In this document: positions 54,405-64,000 of the stretch, in pieces
Layout: every line of letters starts with the position of its first letter
Numbering within the stretch: position 1 is the stretch's first letter
Assembly (NCBI GenBank): GCA_021292165.1
Contig: CM037877.1
Coordinates: 305,044,063 to 305,108,062, forward strand
Direction of reading: 5' to 3'
Origin: Shinisaurus crocodilurus
Lineage: Eukaryota; Chordata; Lepidosauria; Squamata; Shinisauridae
Length of the DNA: 64,000 bases
Notes under the pieces: generated by a model
Database searches by the model: none
Told to the model about the DNA's origin: nothing
Seen by the model: only the letters and a program-made list of their open reading frames with translations
Program-made: the position numbers and the translations under genes

Positions 54405-55025
54405 TTTATTTATTTATTTATTATTAATATTATTTATCGCCCATCTGGCCGGCAACCGGCCACCCTGGGCGATGTACACACAATAGAATACATAAATACA
54501 ATAAAATACATTAAAACAATATAAAAATTTTAAAATCTTAACCCACCCCATATTCCCGCCTGAACAACCAGGTTTTTAATGAGCGACGGAAGCTCATCAG
54601 AGAGGGGGCAAGGCGGAGGTCACTCGGGAGAGAGTTCCACAGTACGGGGGGCGCCACAGAAAAGGCCCTCTTCCTCGTCCCCACCAGTCTAGCTGCTCTG
54701 GCTGAAGGGACAAGGAGAAGGCCATCCGTGGCAGATCTTGTTGAGCGGCCCACTTGGTGTTGCTGGAGACGCTCCTTGAGATAAACTGGACCAGAGCCGT
54801 ATAGGGTTTTAAAGGTCAAAACCAACACCTTGAATTCGGCTCGGCAAGCAACTGGTAGCCAGTGCAAATCCTTCAGCACTGGCGTGATGTGATCCCGCCG
54901 GCGGCTGCCTTTAACCAGGCGAGCCGCCGCGTTCTGTACCAGCTGCAGCTTCCGAACCGTCTTCAACCGTCTTCAAGGGTAACCCCACGTAGAGCGCATT
55001 ACAGTAGTCTAGGCGAGAGGAGACT
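54405..55025 (-). mobile_element. LINE ORF2 C-terminus and 3' tail, minus strand
   Basis: The inverted partner of 53290-53960. The minus-strand frame (54538-54966) is open: KTVRKLQLVQNAAARLVKGS, HWLPVACRAEFKVLVLTFKT, GSGPVYLKERLQQHQVGRST and SFRRSLKTWLFRREYGVG. The 3' tail is the ATTTATTTATT run at 54405-54425. Near 54955-54975 CCGTCTTCAA is duplicated. Confidence 0.85.
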
Positions 55026-55296
55026 ACTGAAAACTTTCTGTTTTCTTTGTCGGAGGAAGAGTGTGTCCTTTGCACAGGGTCTTTTTCTGGGGTTTGCCTT
55101 TCTCAGACTTTCTATATATTTCATTGTCCAACCAGAAGGTGGCGCCGTGATACAGCTGCAGTGTTGTGGAATTGAGACTTTACATGAGACTTCCATTCCG
55201 GTTTTGTTCTGGTTTGAAATGTAATACCTGTCTACGCCCTCGTTCTAACTCCCCCCCCCCCGGGAAGGGGCCACTGTCAGTGCTCTGGGAAGCAGG

Positions 55297-55461
55297 CAGG
55301 GCCGGTGGTACCATTAGGCCAACTAGGCAGCTGCCTAGGGCGCAGGGCTAACGGGGGCGCCAAAAACGCCTTGGAAAAAAATACAGCGCTCTCAAGTGGG
55401 AAGGGGGGGCGCTAAATATCTGATCTTGCCTAGGGCACCAAACTGCCTTGCACCGGTCCTG
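55297..55461. repeat. hAT MITE with CAGGRCCGGTGC ends, copy 2
   Basis: Ends CAGGGCCGGTGG and CACCGGTCCTG. The 8-bp target duplication is GAAGCAGG/CAAGCAGG (55289-55296 and 55462-55469; one mismatch). 165 bp, inverted relative to 27606-27771. Confidence 0.9.
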
Positions 55462-55469
55462 CAAGCAGG

Positions 55470-56070
55470 GGGCTCCCCCGGCCTTTGCTCTTTGGGGTCT
55501 GGAGGGCTTTGCTTGTCTCTCAGGGAGAGGATCTCACTCACTCAGGGTTATTATCACCTTTGTTGTTAAAGGCCCCATTGAGCATCAGCGGCAGGGACAG
55601 GAGAGAGAGGAGGGCAGGGCCAGACCGAGACGATTTGCTGCCGGAGGCCAAGGACAGGACGGCACCCCCTCCCTGTTCCCTGCACAGAAGCTGCCCAAAC
55701 CTGCACTTGGATCTGACTTCAACACTGACTGTGGGGGGTTGCATCCTCCGCTACACCCGAGGCAGCGGGCTAGTTTACACTGTAGGACTTCAGTGCCCAT
55801 TTCTACATAGCAGCCTTTAAGAACAACTAACCACCCACACCCATACATCTCCTGCCTTCGCCACCTTGAAGTGGCAAATGCCTCCCGGCACTTTATTGGA
55901 CGTGAAGATCAAAAAGAGTGGCGGGCCTTAGCAACACGTGTCTAGTATTGAGCAAGTGAACCCACCCGCCCCAAGAATCCTGCTTTGGCTAGAAATACTT
56001 TTTTACCTTCTATTTTTTTAATGAAAATTGGCTAACAGGGAATTTAACAGTTTTTTGAAGGACGTGTCTA
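55470..56070. other. no gene recognised
   Basis: It has mixed GC and reading frames without a known domain. Confidence 0.35.
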
Positions 56071-56074
56071 TCTA

Positions 56075-56351
56075 CAGTAATGCCTTGGATTGCAAGCATA
56101 ATTCGTTCTGGAAACGTGCTTGCAATCCAAAGCACTTGTATATCAAAGTGAAATTCCCCATAAGAAATTTGTACACATATTTTTAATTTAAGCTGCAATG
56201 AAGAATGATACAGTCTTCATTTTTCTTGACCGTACTACAGTACTTGTATTGCAAGATGTCGCTTGTTTATCAAGTTAAAATTTATTTTAAAAATTTGCTT
56301 GTCTTGCAAAACACTTGCAGCCCAAGTTACTTGCAATCCAAGGTTTTACTG
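56075..56351. mobile_element. Tigger/pogo-like MITE, copy 3
   Basis: Ends CAGTAATGCCTTGGATTGCA and GCAATCCAAGGTTTTACTG with TA flanks (56073-56074 and 56352-56353). 277 bp. It is more diverged internally than copies 1 and 2. Confidence 0.85.
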
Positions 56352-57694
56352 TACGTATATTCAGTAGTGTAAACTGCCTATATAGGTTGTAAAAGAAAAC
56401 ATGATTTAAAAACAAACTGGCAGAGGTACCCATTAATCAAATGTTCATTTTAAATTTAACTCCCTTTTGGGATCTGGCATATGAGTATTTGAGTATTTTG
56501 TTAATATTGTTAGTACATTGTTAAATGGTGTTGCTGTTGTTTTTAAGCTTGAGGGTATTTTTTTGGCATATTGACATACCAAGAAATCAGAGCTACTGTT
56601 TAGGCTCATACGTCCTACTTTAATGAGCTCATCAGAAGAACACAAGAGTAAAGCGCCTGAGGACTGTGTGCCTTGGGATCATTCATTTTTAGGCTCCTTC
56701 ACAGTTAATTGAAAACACAAATTTGGAGGCTGTGTTTCTGCATATCGCACTGAAAATAAAACAAGTCTTTAAAAAAAAAACAACTGAGCTTAGTATAGTA
56801 AACTTCCAGTTGGTGGAAGCTTTTCCTCTATGAATGGTAATAATGATTTTTTTAATTTGAGAAAGGTTAACTGCTTTTTGTACAGTAATTTAAAATATAG
56901 ATGAAGTGATGTGTTTTATTTAGCAGTTGTCAATACTATTTTGTTTGTACTATTTTATTTAGAATGTCTCAAAACTCCATCTGCCAATCTACAGATGTCC
57001 ATGCAGTCTCCAGTGCAGTGTATTACCCGTTATGTTTTGCTGGCTAATGAATAATGCATTTAATTTCTCAGCTTCATTCATTAGTACAAGTATGCTTTTT
57101 CTGTGTTGAAAATTTGCTTTACAAATATGTTTGTAAAGCAAATGGAACACCTAATGGTGTGCAAATGTCTCTTTACCAGTTGCATGTCTGAATATCTTCT
57201 CACAATGAGGAAGTGCAAAAACTTGTTTGATCTGTTTCACTGTTCTTGGACGGTTTGTTTTTATATAAAAGGGTTTTCTTCTTGTTGTTCTTCTCGGGTT
57301 TTCTCTGGTAAAAGGTTTTCCTGTTTTGGTACTGATCACTTGATTGTTCTTTCCACTGAGAAGCCGGATGCTGCAAGGGAGTAGCTTCACAATACTTATG
57401 GACCGTGGCAAATTCTTCTTGGCAAGGTAAAATGGACAGTGTGGTATCTCTTTGCAAATGATCTGTGCGCCTCTGTGGATTGTCTCCTTACCGTATTGAC
57501 ACTTTCAATATTTTCTCTCCGTGGGAGAAATGTAGTTTCAGAATAGAGGAGAGGGGAACAGGGAAATAGGGGGTCTGCTGATCAGAGATGCTGGTGTCAC
57601 TGAGCGGAAGAGGTGCACGTGCAGTCATGAGGTGGCCTTGAGGGTGAGGCGAGGAACCTGCTTTGCTCTGCCCCTTCCCAGCCAGGCGGGCCCC
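56352..57694. other. AT-rich interval, no gene recognised
   Basis: No domain or clear repeat boundary was seen. ORFs are short and without family features. Confidence 0.35.
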
Positions 57695-58327
57695 TCAGCG
57701 GGAGTGTTGCAGGGCGAAGGCACACTTCTTGTAGGCGGCGTAAAGCAGGAGGATGGCGCGCAACATTTGCCGACACATGGCCATAGCCATGCGCGCTTGT
57801 GGCTCCCGGAGCCCACGGGGCCAGCACTGGCGGGGGCTTATGACTTGACAGAAGGCCGAGCGCTCCGAGACTCTCAGTGAGCCAGTCCAGCGTGGGGGCT
57901 GTGCTGTCACAAGGCGGCCAAAGACCGAGTCGAGCCCCGCGAGGCGCACGGCCTGGGGCTTGCACACCGTCCCAGTGCGCCCCCTTGTCTCTCCAGCGGC
58001 CCCGGGGGGCTGCGGCAGCCCTGCTCCCGTCTGAGCACCGGGCTCCAGCACCAGGCTGAGTCCCTGGAAGCAAAGCTGAACTTCCAGGTCAGCGGCAGCT
58101 GGGCTCTGTCCACCCCGGAAGGGGTGCCTGGTGCCACTGGCCCTGGGTACGGTGCCCCTCAGCCACTGCAGGGATTCATCCAGTGGGGACCAGGGTGCCC
58201 ACAGCTGGTACCCGCCAGCTCTGGTCAGTGCCATGTGGACGGACACACCCCCCCCTGTGGTGTCCGTACCTCTGGCGCACCTTTCCTCTCCTGGTGTCCT
58301 TGGCAACCCATTGTGAACACAGTCAGC
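57695..58327 (-). CDS. unidentified minus-strand ORF, about 200 codons
   Basis: The minus-strand frame is open from just after a TAG at 58328-58330 to TGA at 57695, about 210 codons in a GC-rich island. The first in-frame ATG gives [20 protein letters not shown] (about 58232). The C-terminus reads [20 protein letters not shown], a hydrophobic-basic helix-like segment. No family is recognised. An AG at the start (ACACCAG, then GAGAGG) could be a splice acceptor, making this a terminal exon. In GC-rich DNA such a frame may arise by chance, so reality is doubtful. Confidence 0.25.
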   Translation of the reverse strand, partial: ADCVHNGLPRTPGEERCARGTDTTGGGVSVHMALTRAGGYQLWAPWSPLDESLQWLRGTVPRASGTRHPFRGGQSPAAADLEVQLCFQGLSLVLEPGAQTGAGLPQPPGAAGETRGRTGTVCKPQAVRLAGLDSVFGRLVTAQPPRWTGSLRVSERSAFCQVISPRQCWPRGLREPQARMAMAMCRQMLRAILLLYAAYKKCAFALQHSR

Positions 58328-58422
58328 CTAGAACCTTCTGCCAGAGGCAACCTTCCAGAAGCCCCCACCCCCAGGATGGCTCCTCCTCCTCCTCGGGCGA
58401 GAGCAGACGCCTGCCAATAGCA

Positions 58423-58449
58423 CACCACCACCACCACCACCACCACCAG
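58423..58449. repeat. (ACC)n microsatellite
   Basis: About nine ACC units. Confidence 0.9.
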
Positions 58450-58859
58450 GAGGCCCCACTCATTCCGGCACTACAACAGCCTCTCCAGCGATGGACTTCG
58501 TTTCCGCAACCAGTTGCCATGAGATAATGTTTTCAGTTTTGTGGGTTTGAATCTAGGGGTAAAAAAATTGCTGTTGCTATTTGCAACAATTGGGAGACAG
58601 ATACCTTTGCTGGTCTACTGTGAATTACCCTTCCCCCCCCCGACTCCTCATATAATAGGGTGGCCCCATTGATAGTGGCAGCAGGTTCTGCCTTGTCAGC
58701 TTGCAAAGTCTGAGCCAATTTTCTACTTTCTCAGGTGGATGCATGACAAATAAGTTCGATCTCATATTGTCATTGTGAACACTTTTGGTTCTAATTATTA
58801 TTCTTTTAATTCTTTATTTGCTCCCGGTCTCCAGCATAGGGCACCCCAGTTCGGGGAAA

Positions 58860-59562
58860 CATTAGCGGACCATTTAAGCTTTTGGACGTGGCGCGGGGCG
58901 GCGACCCCGAAACATGCCAAAGGCCGCGTCGAAGAAGGCGGGATGGGGTTCTGTCCCGCCGCCGCTCGAAGCCAGAAAGCTGGACCGACCCGCGCCGGGG
59001 CCCGCCGCCCCCCCGCTCACGGGCGCTTCCACGCGCGTCTTCCACAGGGAAGGGCGCCGGGAGGGGGCTTCTGCCACTGCGCGGCTCATTCCGCGGGGGG
59101 GGGGCTTTTCGGCCTCGTGTGCAGGGAGTTTTCTTTCTCTCTGTGCGGGGGGGCCGCGCGCGACGGGCTCTGCATTTTATTTTTTAGGCGCTTTAAAAAA
59201 AACTGCCCTACTGACACGGTTCCCCACATGGCAGGGGGGGAGCTCGGCTCACGACTGCCCTGCAGTGTAGGAGGCTGCCGTGGATTCCCCCGCCCCCAGT
59301 TTTAAAGGCCCATCAGAGCCGGAAGCGGAGCCCCCCGTACCACTCTAGCCGCTTGTGTAAAGTGCGCCTCTATTGTCGGGAGAAGACTCGCCGGGTACGT
59401 GGCTGACCTCAGAAGCGCTCAGCCAATCGCGTTGCCTCGCGCCCTCACTTCCGCTTCCGTCCCAGCGCCGGCCGATCAGCGCGAGGCAGGGGCTGAGCCT
59501 GGCGCCGCCTTCCCTACGGCCACGTGACGAGGGGCGCTTCCGGCTTCGGCGGCGGCTCCGTG
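58860..59562 (+). promoter_or_regulatory. CpG island and MRPL17 promoter
   Basis: Very high CpG density spans roughly 58860-59760 and reaches into exon 1. Close to the start codon there are CCAAT (59423-59427), two CTTCCG ETS-like sites (59448-59459), an E-box/CRE-like CACGTGAC (59521-59528) and CTTCCGG (59537-59543). No TATA box is seen. This is the usual TATA-less ETS-type promoter of nuclear genes for mitochondrial proteins. Open frames in the island (for example from 58914) are likely compositional. Confidence 0.65.
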
Positions 59563-60587
59563 ATGAGGCTCTCGGCGGCGGCCTGGATCTCGCACGGGCG
59601 GGTGCAGCGGCGCTTCGGGCTCAGGCCCCGCTCGCGCCTCGACCTGCTGCGGAACCTCGTCACGGGCCTGGTGCGGCACGAGCGGATCGAGCCCCCCCGC
59701 GCGCGCGTGGACGAGATGCGCTTCTATGCCGAGCACGTGAGCACCGCTTGGGGCGGGGCCTTCTCCGTTCTCAGCCAATGGGAGGCGCGGGAGGGAGGGA
59801 GGCCGAAGGTGAAGCCCAGGGCCCCGACAGCGGTCTCTGCCCCGAGGGGCTTCCAGAGCAGGGAGAGCCTCCTGCAGCCGCTGCAGTGGATCGTGGCAGA
59901 GGATCCCTGCCTGAGGAGGCATCTTTCTTCTCTCTCTCTCTCTCTCTCTCTCCCCCTTCTGCCTGGCAGCTGATTGACTACGCCAAGCGCGGCGACAGCG
60001 ACCCCAAAGCCATGCGCATGGCCGACTTCTGGCTGACTGTGAGGCGGCGGCGGCGGCGGCAGCCTTGGCCCTTCGACGTGCCCTTGCTCCTGGGGCGGGG
60101 GAGGGCTGGCTGGGCCCTGCCGATGCTGAGCGGCCGCCTCTCTGCTTTGGGCTCTTCCTGCAGGAGAAGGACCTTGTTGGGGGTGAGCCGTCAAAACCTC
60201 AAGCCATGTACAAGTACATGATGTAATTGGGACCACAGAGTCTCTGCATCCTAGAGCAGACACTCTGTGGAATGTTACCCAGGACTCACCTGGGGCAGGA
60301 TGTGGGCGTCGCCAGTCGCCTTCTCTTCCTGCCCTGGAAAATAGTCTGAGCCATGAACTTGAATGAGTAGCATGTCGAGAAGATGTAGCTGAGAACCAGT
60401 TCTGAACGTGCTGAACTTTTCCTAAGTTCAGAACACAGCAGCTACCACATGATTCCTGCATGACTGAAAATAATCTTCTTAAGCCTGCCTGTAACCAGTC
60501 TGCAAGATCTGAGTGAGTAAGCTCTGTTTCTTAACCTCCAAAAGACTGTTTATCTTGTTGGTAGTTGTGGAGAAAGCCTGACACGAG

Positions 60588-60624
<37 letters not shown>

Positions 60625-61854
60625 AGTCTCCGCCCAAGGGAAGGGGGCGAGGAGGGGGGATGAGGTCACAGGGGAAGCAGCCAGACAGACCGGCATCCCC
60701 AACAATGGAGAGTCTCGGTGGAATTCCACAAAACCCAAGGAAGGACCATCAAGAACCATCAAACTATCAGGGCAGTCTCAAAGAGCTGTAAAGTACCCAG
60801 TACGTCACCTTCTTCCCGGGCAGGAATAAGCCCACCTGATACGAAGGGGCAGGCATAAGCCCCCACCTGACCTGGAGGGTGGGGGGAGCGGGAACTCGGG
60901 TAGAAAACCCCTCTCCCTTCCGGTGAAGGGTTGTTGGGAACCCAGGGTACTTCGGAACCAGATTCAGCCTCCAAGCGGCAGCTGGAGTAAGCTATTCCCA
61001 TCCCCGGATCGGCCGACCCGGAGCCAGGCTGACATTGACTAGCGTAACGTCTTTGGTCTGAGGTAACTGACTAATCCCAAAGCGCTAGCCTGGGAGCCTG
61101 TTTTCATTGATAAACGCAGAGGTCAACTGAGGTTGTGTTGACATTGTAGTATTCCTAGAAAGCTGTTAGTTCCGCTCCGTATCTTGTGTAAACAAATAAA
61201 AGCCTTATTTGGTCATTTAAAGGGCTCTAGTTTCCTCTTGTGTGTGCGAACCTCCTAGGCAGTCTCCTGTGCTTGTACGGGCTGTAACCCAGTGCCGGTT
61301 AACCCGTTAAGCGCCGAACTCACGCAAAGGATCCAGGTGTTGATCCTTCACAGTAGTATAAAGGGGGGGGAACCAGGTGAAAAGCCCCAGTCCGTCCACA
61401 CAAAGGGACAGACTGTGTCATTACCAAATTGCCGTTACTGCCCTAACCGGCAGCTCCACACATACCCACGTTTTTCCGCTGCAGTTGGGGTTAAGCTCTG
61501 CTGAACTTGCACACGCAAGAGGGGAGAGATAATAACTCTTAATATCCTCTCCCAGCCCTTTTAGCAATCCCCAACAGACCTGATCCACAAGCTCTTCAAA
61601 GTGCTGGCTCCGCGCTTCCAGGCTCACACGGGGCACTACACGCGCATGCGGCAGATTCCCAACCGGGAGAACCTGGACCGAGCCAAGATGGCTGTAATCG
61701 AGTACAAGGGGAACCCGCTTCCCCTTCCCCACCGGGACAGTGAGAAGACCCTGGTGAACCAGCTGCTGAAGGGCCACCGGGAGGACGTGCTCAGTCCCAG
61801 AGGAGCCCAGCAGGGCCCCCCCCGGAGGAGCACCCCGTGGGCACGGCTGTGTAG
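59563..61854 (+). CDS. MRPL17: mitochondrial ribosomal protein L17, third coding exon split by LTR
   Basis: A bL17-family protein of the mitochondrial large ribosomal subunit. Exon 1 59563-59736 (58 codons): [41 protein letters not shown], donor GTGAGC. Exon 2 59970-60038 (23 codons): [20 protein letters not shown], ending WLT. The third exon starts at 60164 with GAG AAG GAC CT (EKDL) but is interrupted at 60174 by an LTR insertion. It resumes at 61579 with the duplicated GACCT and reads [39 protein letters not shown], then [15 protein letters not shown]. Splicing from 60183 (GTGAGC) to AG at 61578-61579 keeps the frame and adds four residues. The C-terminus depends on a run of eight C (61816-61823). 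As written the frame runs to 62098. With nine C it stops at 61852-61854, giving about 174 residues before the insert, like the human protein (about 175). Confidence 0.88.
59930..59953. repeat. (CT)n tract in MRPL17 intron 1
   Basis: The CT run lies just before the exon 2 acceptor and extends its polypyrimidine tract. Confidence 0.9.
60175..61578. mobile_element. LTR-like insertion inside MRPL17 third coding exon (family B)
   Basis: Terminal TGTTGGGG (60175-60182) and CCCCAACA (61571-61578) form an 8-bp TG..CA inverted repeat. They are flanked by the perfect direct repeat GACCT (60170-60174 and 61579-61583), which is native exon sequence. Without the nested LTR (60566-61352 plus one GTAGT) the element is 612 bp, so it looks like a solo LTR. 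A TATA-like GTATAAAGG spans the nested insertion site, suggesting plus orientation. No internal coding region remains. It is not related to family A by eye. Confidence 0.85.
60183..61579 (+). other. predicted LTR-derived intron of MRPL17
   Basis: Donor GGGG|GTGAGC lies eight bases inside the LTR. The acceptor is CCCTTTTAGCAATCCCCAACAG, whose final G is the first base of the right target duplication. Removal yields E-K-D-L-V-G-D-L-I-H-K in frame, through a 19-base exon 60164-60182. This is inferred from splice consensus only. Confidence 0.6.
60566..61352 (+). mobile_element. solo LTR (family A), nested in the MRPL17 LTR insertion
   Basis: Begins TGTGGAGAAAGCC, ends GATCCTTCACA, with the perfect 5-bp duplication GTAGT (60561-60565 and 61353-61357). 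787 bp including an (AC)n tract at 60591-60623. A sense AATAAA lies at 61195-61200, so a polyadenylation signal sits in the MRPL17 intron in gene orientation. It is strongly similar throughout to 8545-9280. Confidence 0.92.
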
Positions 61855-62022
61855 CGACTCCTCACACTCTTCTTCCTCCTCCCTCTGGGGCGGATGGAAG
61901 CAGCCACCTGTGGCAGAGAGTGTTGCTGCCTCTCGGATTCCGCTGGCCGTCCAGATACAGCCTCAGGTGCGCCCTTCAGCTGTTGCACATGGTTGCAAAA
62001 TTGCCTGGGGGGGGGGGTCGTC

Positions 62023-62165
62023 TTTATTTATTTATTTATTGCATTTATACCCCGCTCTTCAGCCAGAAAAGGCTCTCAGAGTGGCTTACAAAGATTAATA
62101 ATAAGACAGTCCCTGCCCTCAGGCTCACAATCTAAAAGACATGACACAAAAGGAAAAGGGATTGG
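62023..62165 (-). repeat. LINE 3' end, antisense
   Basis: TTATTTATTTATTGCATTTA, then CCCCGCTCTTCAGCC and GGCTCTCAGAGTGGCTTACA, is a typical antisense CR1-group LINE tail. It lies in the MRPL17 3' region and overlaps the long version of the MRPL17 frame, an argument that the longer C-terminus is not native. Confidence 0.6.
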
Positions 62166-62269
62166 GAGGGAGGAGGAAGAATGCAAAACTCAGGCACTAG
62201 TTCTTAGTTTAAAAGGTTCTTATGGGTTTTCTTTCTTCTTTTGGGGGGGCACCCTTCCTCCTCTTTGTT

Positions 62270-64000
62270 AGTCATCATCATCAGGCGATCACTCGTGACC
62301 GAGTAAGATTGTCTTCCGGGATAAAAGGAGGAAATTCTAAAGAAGATTGTGTAGACTCTAGCGATGGGTCCGTAAGTGACTGTGGAGGCCAATTCTAGAT
62401 CCACACAGCTTCCCACAGTGAGGACACAGGTTACCAGATAGAAGATGGTCCTGTAAAGGATTCATTTGACGTGCTTTTCGCTTAGCACGTTTCTCCCTTT
62501 CACCTTGCACTCGGGCTTCTTCAAAGTCCATGGAACCTTTGTGAAAGGCCAACCTCCATTTAGATCGTTCATGGGCCAGAGCTTCCCAGTTTTCGATGTT
62601 TATATTGCATTTTTTTAGATTAGCCTTATGAACATCTTTAAACCTCTTATATTGACCACCGATATTCCGCTTTCCATCCTTGAGTTGGGAGTAAAGTAAC
62701 TGCTTTGGGAGACGGCAGTCAGGCATTCGAACAACATGACCGGTCCACTGAAGTTGGCGTTGACGGATCATTTTTTCAACGCTAGTAGTCTTTGCTTCTT
62801 CCAGTACACTGACATTTGTTCGCCTATCTTCCCAAGTAATTTGCAGGATTTTCCGGAGGCAACGTTGATGAAACCTTTCAAGGAGGTGGAAGTGACGTTT
62901 ATAGATAGTCCATGTTTCGCAGGCATACAATAAAGTTGGTAATACAATGGCTTCATAAACCAGTGTTTTGGTCTTCTTACAAATATCCCGATCCTCGAAC
63001 ACTCTATGTTTCATTCGAGAAAATGCGGCACTTGCGGAGCTCAGACGATGCTGGATTTTACTGTCGATGTTAGCTGTAACAGAAAGATAGCTGCCAAGAT
63101 AGAGAAAATGATCGACATTTTCCAGTATTGTCCCGCCAAGCTGGATAGATGGCATCACCAAAGGATTGGCTTGCACTTGCTGATGAAGCACTTTGGTTTT
63201 TTTGATGTTAAGTGAGAGACCAAGTTTTTCGTATGCTTCTGCAAAAGCATTTAGGATAGTTTGGAGATCATCCTCTGAATGTGCGGAGACCACATTATCA
63301 TCAGCATACTGAAGTTCCACAACGGAGGTTGTAATTACCTTACTTTTTGCTTTCAGCCTGCTGAGATTAAAAAGCTTTCCATCTGTTCGATATATAATTC
63401 CCACACCGGTGGGAAGTTTCCCCTTGACAAGATGTAAAACCATGGTGATGAAAATGGCAAATAATGTTGGGGCGATAACACATCCCTGTTTAACACCTGA
63501 TCCCACTTTAAATGGAGCACCATGAGAGCCGTTGTTGTCCAAAACCGTTGCCGTCATGTTGTCATGGAGAAGTCGCAAGATATTCACAAATTTATTGGGG
63601 CATCCAATTTTCATAAGGATAGTCCAGAGAGCTGTACGGTCTACAGTATCAAAGGCCTTAGCCAAATCGATAAATCCCATATAAAGGGGTTGATTTTGCT
63701 CCCGGCATTTTTCTTGGAGCTGACGTGCAGTAAAAATCATGTCTACTGTCCCTCTAGAGGGGCGGAAACCATATTGAGTTTCAGGGAGGATCTCTTCTGA
63801 AATAGATAGAAGACGGTTTGCGAGAATCCTAGCAAATATTTTACCTGCGGTTGCTAAGAGAGAAATGCCCCGATAGTTTCCACAGTCTGTTCTATCACCC
63901 TTCTTAAAGAGGGTGATAATTATGGCATCCCTGAAGTCTTCTGGGATCTCTTCTCTTATCCAGATTTTTTCAATGAGTTTATGAAGATGTTGTACAAGTT
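62270..64000 (-). mobile_element. non-LTR retrotransposon ORF2, apparently intact, continues past window
   Basis: The minus-strand ORF is open from the stop at 62358 to the window edge (over 540 codons). Reverse transcriptase blocks in order: NYRGISLLATAGKIFARILA, QYGFRPSRGTVDMIF, motif A FIDLAKAFDTVDRTALW, SGVKQGCVIAPTLFAIF, catalytic LQYADD, and LSLNIKKTKV. After these come YLGSYLS, LLYACETWTIYKRHFHLLER and QLQWTGHVVRMPD. The C-terminus is a C2H2 finger (CPHCGKLCG, HSHLRTH). The short 3' untranslated region ends in ATGATGATGA-type repeats (62273-62283 on the plus strand). Short tandem 3' tails are known from RTE-group LINEs, but the clade is uncertain. The endonuclease part is outside the window. 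Confidence 0.88.

Noticed and set aside
58775..59305. Several open frames in the CpG island before MRPL17
   Set aside because: High GC lowers stop frequency. Products are Arg/Gly/Pro-rich with no family motif and overlap the promoter.
59373..60221. Plus-strand open frame of 282 codons across MRPL17 exons 1-2
   Set aside because: It runs through introns in a different register from the recognisable MRPL17 protein.

Overview
The window looks like nuclear DNA from a squamate reptile (lizard). Support comes from spliced vertebrate genes (mitochondrial ribosomal protein MRPL17, two C2H2 zinc-finger genes, an orphan PRY-SPRY exon), from CR1/L2-like LINE 3' ends, from a tRNA-derived SINE resembling squamate (Sauria-type) SINEs, and from very many short palindromic DNA transposons. 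No species is named. A run of 100 N at 44853-44952 shows this is a scaffolded assembly.

Layout. 1-5800: old repeats, one PRY-SPRY (B30.2) terminal exon at 2324-2874, a Tigger-type MITE and an antisense LINE remnant. 5800-12900: CR1, SINE, palindromic MITEs and a solo LTR with a 5-bp target duplication (8545-9280). 12926-15199: terminal coding exon of a 15-finger zinc-finger protein with an unusual Asp-rich N-terminal half. 15200-29480: MITEs, LINE 3' ends, a second solo LTR (19121-20139, antisense), palindromes and an L1/Tx1-like remnant. 29485-34238: a second zinc-finger gene of about 1,128 residues. Its KRAB exons look vestigial and its C-terminal fingers are decaying. 34240-44850: repeats. 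44953-46695 and 62270-64000: two nearly identical antisense copies of one non-LTR retrotransposon. 47096-51678: a 1.4-kb duplicated unit, one copy split by a 5'-truncated L1. 52961-55025: an expanded MITE and two convergent LINE copies around nested SINEs. 57600-58330: an unidentified ORF. 58860-62100: CpG-rich promoter and MRPL17.

The most striking observation is in MRPL17. The third coding exon is split by an LTR-like element (60175-61578; ends TGTTGGGG/CCCCAACA) flanked by a perfect 5-bp duplication, GACCT. A second LTR, with its own perfect duplication GTAGT, is nested inside at a TATA-like sequence. A consensus splice donor in the first bases of the outer LTR and an acceptor at its end would remove the insertion and leave only four extra in-frame residues. 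This is a candidate case of intron gain by retroelement insertion in a conserved gene.

The second theme is palindromic MITEs whose arms carry sequence resembling the ZNF143 (STAF) binding site. Several have perfect or near-perfect 8-bp hAT-type target duplications. No cooperating operon-like system is present; the window is a repeat-dense vertebrate gene neighbourhood.
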